Part shown: positions 8,199-14,186 of the stretch, in pieces
Layout of the letters: the number at the start of each line of letters is the position of its first letter
Position numbering within the stretch: position 1 is the stretch's first letter
Assembly (NCBI GenBank): GCA_019414025.1
Contig: DXMU01000039.1
Coordinates: forward strand, 1-32,620
Direction of reading: 5' to 3'
DNA from: Collinsella sp.
GTDB taxonomy: Bacteria; Actinomycetota; Coriobacteriia; Coriobacteriales; Coriobacteriaceae
DNA length: 32,620 bases
Notes under the pieces: generated by a model
The model's database searches: none
Told to the model about the DNA's origin: nothing
Seen by the model: the letters and a program-made list of their open reading frames with translations, nothing else
Translations under genes and position numbers: made by a program

Positions 8199-9302
8199 TT
8201 AATCAACAGAACCCAAATAGGTCATATAACAATCCAATAAAACTCTGGCCGCAGCATTAATTTCAAATACCTGCAAACCGGCATCGTCGCCAGGCGCGAA
8301 GACCTTTGTACTCAACTCAATAAGTCTTTCGGCCCACTTTATACAGGAGCTAGAAAGTGATTCAAATTGCATCATGGTTGTAACAGCAGTCTCAGAGGTA
8401 ACGGCATCAGACGCAAGAATGGGTGTATGCGATGCCTGGCATTCGACTCCGACCATTGGGAGACCTTCATACAGGCTCGGCAGGCAGAAAACATCAAATG
8501 CTCGATATAAAGATGCAGCGTCGCTTCTAGTGCCCAAAAGCCGAATGGAATGGCTTATCCCCAGACAATCAGCTTGGTCCTTTATCTGTTCAACCAACGG
8601 ACCAGAACCTACCAAAACTAATACTGCATCATTACGAATCTTTAAAACCTGATCGAATATCTTAAGCAAATATGAGTGATTCTTCTGCTCTGTAAAACGA
8701 CCAATGTGCCCAATTAGAAGCTGTCCGTCAGCAACACCAAGCGATCGCCGCGTCCTTAAGCGATCCTCATCATCTGGCGCGAAAACAGACAAGTCGACAG
8801 CATTACGCATGACTACAAATTGAGAACTAGATCCAAATAACCATTCACCAGCGAATTTACTACACGCAAAACGATGCGTCGGATAACGATTTGACTGCGT
8901 TTTCAGTACAGCCTTCAGGGCATTCTTGGCATACTCACCCTTACCGCTCGTAGAGTGGCTATGTGCAATGCGCACAGGAACACCCACCTTTTTCGCGGCA
9001 CGAAGCGGAAAGACCGAAAGCGCGTTGATGTGACTGTGGACAATCTTCCAGCCCTCTTGCTTAAAGAGACGCTGAAGCTCTCGCTGGTATTCAACAACAT
9101 GCTGATAGGGCGGAATCTCAAAGACCCTGCCACCGAGCGATTCGATTTCTTCACGCGGAACGAGCGTCGAATCGGCATCAACAAGAAAGTCAAACTGCAC
9201 TTTACTGCGGTCAATATGACGGTAGTAATTCATGACGACGGCCTCGACTCCGCCGCCAACCATCTTACCAACAACCTGAGCTACCCTAATCGGTTCAGTC
9301 AT
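8199..9302 (-). CDS. GT4 family glycosyltransferase (EpsF-like)
   Basis: A 367-residue GT-B retaining glycosyltransferase. Visible motifs are VVGKMVGGGVEAVVMNYYRH at the start (acceptor domain glycine loop), VHSHINALSVFPLRAAKKVG with the conserved HSH region, GHIGRFTEQKNHSYLLKIF at the beginning of the donor domain near residue 195, and SLYEGLPMVGVECQ (E-x7-E motif) near residue 277. It is close in layout to EpsF-type enzymes of exopolysaccharide operons and probably adds the second sugar to the primer made by the phosphoglycosyl transferase. The start abuts the stop of that gene with no gap. Donor and linkage are unknown. Confidence 0.92.
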   Translation of the reverse strand: MTEPIRVAQVVGKMVGGGVEAVVMNYYRHIDRSKVQFDFLVDADSTLVPREEIESLGGRVFEIPPYQHVVEYQRELQRLFKQEGWKIVHSHINALSVFPLRAAKKVGVPVRIAHSHSTSGKGEYAKNALKAVLKTQSNRYPTHRFACSKFAGEWLFGSSSQFVVMRNAVDLSVFAPDDEDRLRTRRSLGVADGQLLIGHIGRFTEQKNHSYLLKIFDQVLKIRNDAVLVLVGSGPLVEQIKDQADCLGISHSIRLLGTRSDAASLYRAFDVFCLPSLYEGLPMVGVECQASHTPILASDAVTSETAVTTMMQFESLSSSCIKWAERLIELSTKVFAPGDDAGLQVFEINAAARVLLDCYMTYLGSVD

Positions 9303-10091
9303 TTAGCAAGCACCGCCACCGGTAAAAACCTCAACAACCGTGAGGAGAACAATCTTCAGGTCCGTGATGGGGCCGCGCTTGGCGATGTACTCAAGATCGC
9401 GGCGGACCATGCCGTCAAAGTCGGTATCGTTGCGATCGGTCACCTGCCACCAGCCGGTGATACCCGGCTTCACGGCAAGGCGCTGCAAGTCGTACTCCGT
9501 GTACTCCGCCACCTCATTCGGCAGCGGCGGGCGCGGGCCGACGACGGACATCTGGCCCAGGAACACGTTCAGGAACTGTGGGAACTCGTCAATGGAGTGC
9601 TTGCGGATGAACTTTCCGATCTTGGTGACGCGGGGGTCCTCCCTCATCTTGAACATGGCGCCGGCGATCTCGTTCTGCTCCCTGAGCTCGGAGAGGCGCT
9701 CGTCGGCGTCCTTGTACATGCTTCGGAACTTCCACATGCGGAAGGTGGACAGGCTGCCGTCGGGGCGGGTCTGGCCCACGCGGATCTGGCTGTAGAATGG
9801 GCTGCCGTCGCTCTCCAGACGGATGAGCGCCGCCAGCACCAAGCTGGGAATCGCGATTACGACGAGCACAGCACCGCTGAACACGATGTCGAACGTGCGC
9901 TTGACGGCCCTATAGACAAGGCGCGAACGGTCCCAGTCCATGATGGATTGCATAGCCTTGTACCGGCCGGCGCCCTCACGCCGGTCCATGGCCTGAGCAA
10001 TCAGCGCTGCCCCCGCGGGCGCATTACTCTCTGTTACTTCTTTAGCAGCCACAATAAAACTTACGTTCCTGTCCCCAGGAACCCCCCCCAT
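9303..10091 (-). CDS. Undecaprenyl-phosphate sugar phosphotransferase (initiating phosphoglycosyl transferase)
   Basis: A bacterial sugar transferase of the short, monotopic type (EpsL/PglC/WcaJ C-terminal domain). One hydrophobic segment (FDIVFSGAVLVVIAIPSLVLAA, about residues 66-87) is followed by PFYSQIRVGQTRPDG, FRMWKFRSMYKDADE, IRKHSIDEFPQFLNV and MSVVGPRPPLP, then KPGITGWWQV. It moves a sugar-1-phosphate from a UDP-sugar to undecaprenyl phosphate and so starts repeat-unit synthesis at the membrane. The annotated ATG (10091) sits in a run of eight G residues with no clear separate ribosome site. A GTG at codon 14 or an ATG at codon 47 or 51 are alternatives, so the start is uncertain. 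The gene lies 43 bases after loaP. Confidence 0.92.
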   Translation of the reverse strand: MGGVPGDRNVSFIVAAKEVTESNAPAGAALIAQAMDRREGAGRYKAMQSIMDWDRSRLVYRAVKRTFDIVFSGAVLVVIAIPSLVLAALIRLESDGSPFYSQIRVGQTRPDGSLSTFRMWKFRSMYKDADERLSELREQNEIAGAMFKMREDPRVTKIGKFIRKHSIDEFPQFLNVFLGQMSVVGPRPPLPNEVAEYTEYDLQRLAVKPGITGWWQVTDRNDTDFDGMVRRDLEYIAKRGPITDLKIVLLTVVEVFTGGGAC

Positions 10092-10134
10092 CTATGAATC
10101 CAAAATCAAGTAATTTGCCGTCGCAACGTCTCCC

Positions 10135-10725
10135 TTACGTTTTGCTGGGCACGTCTAACGGAAGCAGCTCCCTAAATGTGGAGTCACCCTCGCCCACGTC
10201 TACCAGGCACCAGCGCTTATGACGGTCTATCTTCTTTACACGGGCCTCTTGCCCCACCAAGGGCCCCTGTTCTATGTGCAACACGCCGTTTTCTATGCGC
10301 GCGACGCTGTTGCGCACCACGTCGTCGTCGTCCAGAACGCTGCGGTACCAGTCCTGTGCGTCGTCCGGCATGGGCATGTACGCCCGCTCCCTACTGCCAG
10401 CGATGCGGCAGCCAAAGCTCAGCTGGGCCAAAGCCCTATCGAGCGCAGCGGCATCGTGCGTGGCGACGAAGAAATATTCCTTGTACATGGGTTTGGTTTG
10501 GAGCGACCAGGCGCCGTCCCGCTTAAACCAGAACTCCTTTTGCATCACAAAAGCGTCCTGCATCAACTCGTGCGGGATAATGCAGCGGACCTTTTCGCAG
10601 GTCTCGCGCTCTTTTCCATGGGGGGTGTGAACCAGATACCAGCGAACGCGGCCGTGCTGGCTGCTGATGGTGGCGCCGTTAAAAGCGCCTGGCAGCTGCT
10701 CTTGGCGCCGTGCCGTCTGATCCAT
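10135..10725 (-). CDS. loaP: NusG-family processive antiterminator (LoaP/UpxY-like) of the polysaccharide operon
   Basis: A 196-residue NusG paralogue. The NGN domain begins VRWYLVHTPHGKERETCEKV at about residue 27 and has PMYKEYFFV, the counterpart of the 'lfPGYvFV' motif, near residue 79. The C-terminal KOW domain is IEQGPLVGQEARVKKIDRHKRWCLVDV. These specialised NusG proteins ride with RNA polymerase on long polysaccharide or antibiotic operons and suppress termination. Being the first gene of a ten-gene glycan operon is typical. The ATG at 10725 is preferred over the upstream one at 10758 because GAGGGGG lies a few bases before it. The symbol is by family type; LoaP and UpxY cannot be told apart with certainty here. 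Confidence 0.85.
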   Translation of the reverse strand: MDQTARRQEQLPGAFNGATISSQHGRVRWYLVHTPHGKERETCEKVRCIIPHELMQDAFVMQKEFWFKRDGAWSLQTKPMYKEYFFVATHDAAALDRALAQLSFGCRIAGSRERAYMPMPDDAQDWYRSVLDDDDVVRNSVARIENGVLHIEQGPLVGQEARVKKIDRHKRWCLVDVGEGDSTFRELLPLDVPSKT

Positions 10726-10744
10726 GTTCTCGCCCCCTCTTTTG

Positions 10745-10766
10745 GCTTTGCGATGCACGCAAATGC
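10745..10766 (-). promoter_or_regulatory. Leader RNA hairpin just before loaP
   Basis: On the transcribed strand, TTTGCG-tgcat-CGCAAA forms a perfect 6-bp stem. Two more G-C pairs lie beyond a bulged base. It lies 20-40 bases upstream of the loaP start codon and downstream of the probable promoter, so it would be in the mRNA leader. LoaP proteins are known to recognise an RNA hairpin in operon leaders, so this is a candidate; the link is an inference. Confidence 0.45.
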
Positions 10767-10807
10767 AGGGGCGTTTAGAACAGGCTTCTCGCTCGCAGCT
10801 AGGCGCA

Positions 10808-10831
10808 GTCGCAAAAGTACAGGTTTTTGTA
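10808..10831 (+). repeat. Copy A of GCAAAA-GTACAGGTTTTT motif
   Basis: Reads CGCAAAAGTACAGGTTTTT on the plus strand, immediately downstream (in transcription) of the probable operon -10 box. The 12-base core GTACAGGTTTTT (10817-10828) is repeated exactly, in inverse orientation, at 10927-10938. Probably a regulator site or half of a long-range stem. Confidence 0.6.
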
Positions 10832-10847
10832 TCTTTCGACAGACGAC

Positions 10848-10853
10848 ATTATA
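10848..10853 (-). promoter_or_regulatory. Probable -10 box of the polysaccharide operon
   Basis: Reads TATAAT on the minus strand, within GCTCGTATAATGTCG, about 120 bases upstream of loaP. No good -35 is found 16-18 bases upstream (GGCAAA is the closest), so the promoter may need an activator. The surrounding CGCAAAA-GTAC motifs are candidates for that. The leader would be roughly 115 nt. Confidence 0.5.
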
Positions 10854-10883
10854 CGAGCAATTAATCAGCGTTTGCCCAGATTA

Positions 10884-10910
10884 CGCAAAATGTACTGCTA
10901 GTAGGTACAT
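10884..10910. repeat. Copy B of the CGCAAAA-GTAC motif with ATGTAC/GTACAT palindrome
   Basis: CGCAAAATGTAC resembles copies A and C. It is followed by an inverted GTACAT, so ATGTAC (10890-10895) and GTACAT (10905-10910) form a 6-bp inverted repeat. It lies about 40 bases upstream of the -10 box, an activator-type position. Confidence 0.45.
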
Positions 10911-10925
10911 CTCCATACCCCTCTA

Positions 10926-10950
10926 TAAAAACCTGTACCTTTTTGCGCAA
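10926..10950 (-). repeat. Copy C of the CGCAAAA-GTACAGGTTTTT motif
   Basis: On the minus strand it reads CGCAAAAAGGTACAGGTTTTT. It matches copy A apart from two extra bases between the A-run and GTAC. Copies A and C point towards each other across the promoter, 110 bases apart. Confidence 0.6.
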
Positions 10951-10951
10951 C

Positions 10952-10979
10952 AAAAAAAGCCGCTCAACCAGCGGCTTTT
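10952..10979 (-). terminator. Intrinsic terminator (second of two after thrS)
   Basis: Perfect 10-bp stem AAAAGCCGCT / AGCGGCTTTT with loop CAACC. On the minus strand it ends in a run of seven T. It backs up the thrS terminator and separates the polysaccharide operon from thrS. Confidence 0.8.
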
Positions 10980-10993
10980 CTTATTTGGGCATG

Positions 10994-11029
10994 AAAAAAG
11001 GCGACCGACCTATGCGGACGGTCGCCTTT
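10994..11029 (-). terminator. Intrinsic terminator of thrS
   Basis: 11-bp perfect stem AAAGGCGACCG / CGGTCGCCTTT (10997-11007 and 11019-11029), 11-nt loop, six T on the minus strand. It lies 23 bases after the thrS stop. Confidence 0.9.
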
Positions 11030-11051
11030 GTTAATTGTTGTGAAGCTTGCC

Positions 11052-12815
11052 TTAAGCGCGAGTCTTGATCTCCTCGAGCACCTTCGCAACAAACTCGTCA
11101 ACGCTCATCTGAACGGTCTCGTTGGAGCGATCGCGGACGGAGATGTTGCCGGCCTCGACCTCTTTCTCGCCCAGGATGAGCATGTAGGGCACGCGGTCGA
11201 TGCTGCGGGCCTCGCGGATCTTGTAGCCGATCTTCTCGTCGCGGTCGTCGCAGACCACGCGAATGCCGGCCTCCTCCAGCTTGGCGCACACCTCGTGCGC
11301 GTAGTCGCGGCTCTTCTCGGAAACCGGAAGTGCCTTGACCTGCACGGGAGCCAACCAGGTGGGGAACTTGCCCGCAAAGTGCTCAATCAGAATGCCGATA
11401 AAGCGCTCGATGGAGCCAAAGCATACGCGGTGCAGCATGATGGGGCGCTTCTTGGTGCCGTCGGCGTCCACGTACTCCAGATCAAAGTTGAGCGGCATCT
11501 GGAAGTCGAGCTGAACGGTACCGCACTGCCAAGTACGGCCGAGCGAATCCTCCAGGTGGAAGTCGATCTTGGGGCCGTAGAAGGCGCCGTCGCCCTCGTT
11601 GACCTCGTAGTCCATACCCAGCTTCTCCAGAGCGGTGCGCAGGCCCTCCTCGGCGCGCGCCCAGTCCTCGTCCGAACCCATGGAGTCCTCGGGGCGGGTG
11701 GAAAGCTCAACGTGGTACTTAAAGCCAAACTTCTGGTACACGGAGTCGATGAGGTTGACCACGCCCACGATCTCGTCGGTCAGCTGGTCGGGGCGCACAA
11801 ACAGGTGGGCGTCATCTTGGTTAAAGCAGCGCACGCGGAACAGGCCGTGCAGGGCGCCGCGCAGCTCGTGGCGATGCACCAGGCCAATCTCGCCGGCACG
11901 GATGGGCAGCTCGCGGTAGGAGTGCGGCTTGGAGGCGTACACCAGCACGCCGCCAGGGCAGTTCATGGGCTTAATGCAGTACTCTTCGTCGTCAATGACG
12001 GTGGAGTACATGTTGTCCTTGTAGTGGTCCCAGTGGCCACTGGTCTTCCACAGCTGCTTGTTCATGATGAGCGGCGTGGAGATCTCCACGTAGCCGGCCT
12101 TGTGGTGGATCTCGCGCCAGTAGTCCAGCAGCGTGTTCTTAAGGATCATGCCGTTGGGCAGGAAGAACGGGAAGCCGGGGGCCTCGTCGCGCATCATAAA
12201 GAGGTCCATCTCGCGGCCGATCTTGCGGTGGTCGCGTTTCTTGGCCTCCTCCAGCATGCGCATGTGCTCGTCGAGCTCCTCCTTGGTGGCAAAGGCGACG
12301 CCGTTGATGCGGGTGAGCATCTTGTTGTCCTTGTCGCCCTTCCAGTAGGCGCCCGAGACGCCGGTAAGCTTAAAGGCCTTCAGCGCCTTGGTGTAGCAGA
12401 TGTGGGGGCCGACACACATGTCGATGTAGTCGCCCTGCTGGTAGAAGGTAATGCGGGCGTCGTCGTCCAGGTCGCCGATGTGCTCGACCTTGTACTTCTC
12501 GCCGCGCTCCTCCATAAGGGCGATGGCCTCGGCGCGGGGCTTCTCGTACACGGAGAACTTGAGGTTCTCCTTGACGATCTTCTTCATCTCGGCCTCGATC
12601 GCGGGGAAGTCGTCCTCGCTGATCTTGACGCCATCGGGCAGGTCGACGTCGTAGTAGAAGCCGTTGTCGGTCGCGGGGCCGTAGGCAAAGTCGGCCTCGG
12701 GATAGAGACGCTTGATGGCCTGCGCCATGATGTGCGCGGCGGAGTGGCGGATGACGTGCGTGACCTCGTCCTGCGGGAGCTCGGCCACCGAACCGTCATT
12801 GTAGAGTGCCTTCAT
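11052..12815 (-). CDS. thrS: Threonine-tRNA ligase (lacking the TGS domain)
   Basis: A class II aminoacyl-tRNA synthetase that charges tRNA-Thr. The protein opens almost directly with the editing domain: HSAAH (residues 24-28) is the HxxxH of the threonyl/alanyl second additional domain. The catalytic domain contains MNCPGG with the zinc Cys near residue 284 and motif 2 RHELRGALHGLFRVRCFNQDD. The anticodon-binding domain is at the C-terminus (PVQVKALPVSEKSRDYAHEV). With 587 residues it is about 50 shorter than the usual 640 because the N-terminal TGS domain is absent. The frame is open further to 12926, but ATG 12815 has AGAGGAG 11 bases upstream and the extra residues look like leader. Probable promoter at 12886-12913. 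Confidence 0.97.
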   Translation of the reverse strand: MKALYNDGSVAELPQDEVTHVIRHSAAHIMAQAIKRLYPEADFAYGPATDNGFYYDVDLPDGVKISEDDFPAIEAEMKKIVKENLKFSVYEKPRAEAIALMEERGEKYKVEHIGDLDDDARITFYQQGDYIDMCVGPHICYTKALKAFKLTGVSGAYWKGDKDNKMLTRINGVAFATKEELDEHMRMLEEAKKRDHRKIGREMDLFMMRDEAPGFPFFLPNGMILKNTLLDYWREIHHKAGYVEISTPLIMNKQLWKTSGHWDHYKDNMYSTVIDDEEYCIKPMNCPGGVLVYASKPHSYRELPIRAGEIGLVHRHELRGALHGLFRVRCFNQDDAHLFVRPDQLTDEIVGVVNLIDSVYQKFGFKYHVELSTRPEDSMGSDEDWARAEEGLRTALEKLGMDYEVNEGDGAFYGPKIDFHLEDSLGRTWQCGTVQLDFQMPLNFDLEYVDADGTKKRPIMLHRVCFGSIERFIGILIEHFAGKFPTWLAPVQVKALPVSEKSRDYAHEVCAKLEEAGIRVVCDDRDEKIGYKIREARSIDRVPYMLILGEKEVEAGNISVRDRSNETVQMSVDEFVAKVLEEIKTRA

Positions 12816-12885
12816 GGGTATGTTTTCTCCTCTCGGATGCCTGATGCAAGTGCGTGCGATGCGCTCGGCGTTTTTGACTTGCATC

Positions 12886-12913
12886 ATTATAGGCAGGTTG
12901 CCTTGGTATACAA
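12886..12913 (-). promoter_or_regulatory. Probable thrS promoter
   Basis: On the minus strand TATAAT (12886-12891) is preceded after 16 bases by TTGTAT (12908-12913). The leader to the ATG is about 65 nt and shows no T-box motif. Confidence 0.55.
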
Positions 12914-12914
12914 G

Positions 12915-12945
12915 CGCCCGCCGCACCTTAATGGCACGGCGGGCG
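12915..12945. terminator. GC-rich hairpin upstream of the thrS promoter
   Basis: Perfect 9-bp stem CGCCCGCCG / CGGCGGGCG with a 13-nt loop. The T-run (ATTTTCT) is on the plus-strand side only; on the minus strand the hairpin is followed by CTTGTATA. It probably still limits read-through from the zinc-ribbon gene into thrS, but termination is unproven. Confidence 0.45.
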
Positions 12946-13036
12946 ATTTTCTACGCATGCTTCATCGTGTGGGGGCGGGGTGCGCGTATGGCTTGCGGCG
13001 TGCCCGTGGCTCGCGGCCGGCCCGGCGATGGATGCG

Positions 13037-13468
13037 TTACTGGATGCGAGTTCGGCAGTAGGGGCAGACCTTCCAGTGCGCATCGAGCGGGCGATGGCAG
13101 CTGGGACATACGTTGCGAACCTGGGTATCGCACACCGGGCAGACGACGAAGTCCTTCTCGATGGGCGCGCCGCACTGCGGGCAGGTGCCGTACTGGGCAA
13201 GCTGACGCTCGCGCAGGGCCATGTCCAGCTCCTGCTCCTCGCGGTCGGACGCGTAGGAGTGCGGGCGCAGGACCAGGTAGGCGATGAGGCCCACAAACGG
13301 GATGAGGGCGATGATGCCCCATGCCACGTAGGCGCTGGCGCCGCGGCGGCGAGCGTCGATGAACACATAGACGACCGACAGCACATACAGGGCGATGATA
13401 AAGCCAACAAAGGCATAGACGACGCCCATAAGCTGCGGCGACATGAGCTCGGAGATGTACTTGGACAT
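13037..13468 (-). CDS. Small membrane protein with C-terminal double zinc ribbon
   Basis: A 143-residue protein. Two membrane helices lie in the N-terminal half (LMGVVYAFVGFIIALYVLSVVYVFI, then a helix in WGIIALIPFVGLIAYLVLRP), in the layout of the PLDc_N-type domain. A charged linker follows, then four CxxC knuckles (CPQC, CPVC, CPSC, CPYC) that make two zinc ribbons facing the cytoplasm. The function is unknown; it may be an adaptor or sensor. The ATG at 13468 is preferred over the upstream in-frame ATG at 13513 because GAAAGG lies about nine bases before it. It stands alone, 220 bases upstream of thrS. The region 13469-13567 shows no clear promoter. Confidence 0.8.
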   Translation of the reverse strand: MSKYISELMSPQLMGVVYAFVGFIIALYVLSVVYVFIDARRRGASAYVAWGIIALIPFVGLIAYLVLRPHSYASDREEQELDMALRERQLAQYGTCPQCGAPIEKDFVVCPVCDTQVRNVCPSCHRPLDAHWKVCPYCRTRIQ

Positions 13469-13567
13469 TACGGGTACCTTTCGGAATATTAACAGTTCGG
13501 TCAAGTTTACCACGGGGTTTGTTTATATGGGACTACGGCTGGGTACGGGGCCGGCGCGGACACAAAC

Positions 13568-13995
13568 ATCTCAATCTGTAACAAGTGGGAGCGGAATCCA
13601 GGTCTAGGTGTTACAGATCGAGACAAACCATTCTCTCCCCAACTTAAATCTCAATCTGTAACAACTAGGGGCCAGAAACCCTTCTATCTGTTACAGAACA
13701 AGACAAAGGAAAACGTCCAATCTCAATATCTCAATCTGTAACAACAACTCGGCAAAAACAGTCCCAGATGTTACAGATTTAGACAAACTACCCTCTCCTC
13801 AACTTCAATCTCGATCTGTAACATCTAGAACCCAAAAACAGTTCTTACTGTTACAAATCAAGAACAGATCAAGACAACCAGAATCCGTCGGAACGATTGT
13901 CTCAACCTGTAACAGAAAAGACCCAAAAACCTCGGCTTATTGTTACAGATTGAGACGAACGTGCACCTGTGAACTCAGTATCTCAATCTGTAACA
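13568..13995. repeat. Array of 16-bp arms alternating in orientation (about 80-bp units)
   Basis: Left arms of the form ATCTCAATCTGTAACA start at 13568, 13648, 13728, 13808, about 13899 and 13980. The inverted arms TGTTACAGATTGAGAC start at 13609, 13689, 13769, 13849 and 13941. The first four units repeat at exactly 80 bp. Within each unit the left and inverted arms start 41 bp apart, and the next left arm follows 39 bp later. Loops of 25-26 bases share a weak core (CCAAAAAC). The linkers after inverted arms 1 and 3 are alike (AAAC..., CTCTCC, CAACTT). The fourth inverted arm carries an extra ~10 bases (partial duplication), which explains the longer fifth interval. The last left arm has no partner. 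No ORF runs through it. Confidence 0.85.
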
Positions 13996-14006
13996 GGTAA
14001 CGGCGT

Positions 14007-14041
14007 AGACCGCGAGGTTGGGCGGGAGGGTCTCGCGGTCT
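14007..14041. repeat. 10-bp inverted repeat AGACCGCGAG/CTCGCGGTCT
   Basis: Perfect arms with a 15-nt G-rich loop, directly after the last arm of the array. There is no T-run. The stretch 14042-14154 is GC-rich and holds nothing else recognisable. Confidence 0.55.
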
Positions 14042-14154
14042 GGTGGGGTCGGCATCCGTGCTGGGCCGGCCCTCGCCTGCCGTTGGCGGGTGTTGCGGGG
14101 CTGTTCGCCGCATTGCCGCCGCACTGGGAGTGTGCAGACCGTAAGATAGTCTTA

Positions 14155-14169
14155 TTGACAGCCTGTCAA
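14155..14169. promoter_or_regulatory. Operator-like palindrome TTGACAG-C-CTGTCAA
   Basis: Perfect 7-bp arms around one central base, 18 bases before the GTG start of the oxidoreductase operon and just before its ribosome site GGGAGG. The position suits a repressor site. No convincing -35/-10 pair was found, so the exact promoter is unknown. Confidence 0.5.
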
Positions 14170-14186
14170 CTTGTCTGGGAGGCACC

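Noticed and set aside
12816..12930. T-box riboswitch upstream of thrS (and in the valS leader 23092-23240)
   Set aside because: Leaders are short and lack the conserved T-box sequence and an antiterminator/terminator pair.
11028..13061. Long plus-strand reading frame (677 codons)
   Set aside because: It lies opposite thrS, is Leu/Val/Ala/His-rich without any domain, and is a GC-skew shadow of the real gene.
13568..13995. CRISPR array
   Set aside because: Repeats alternate in orientation, are only 16 bases and diverge, the 'spacers' share a core, and no cas gene is near.
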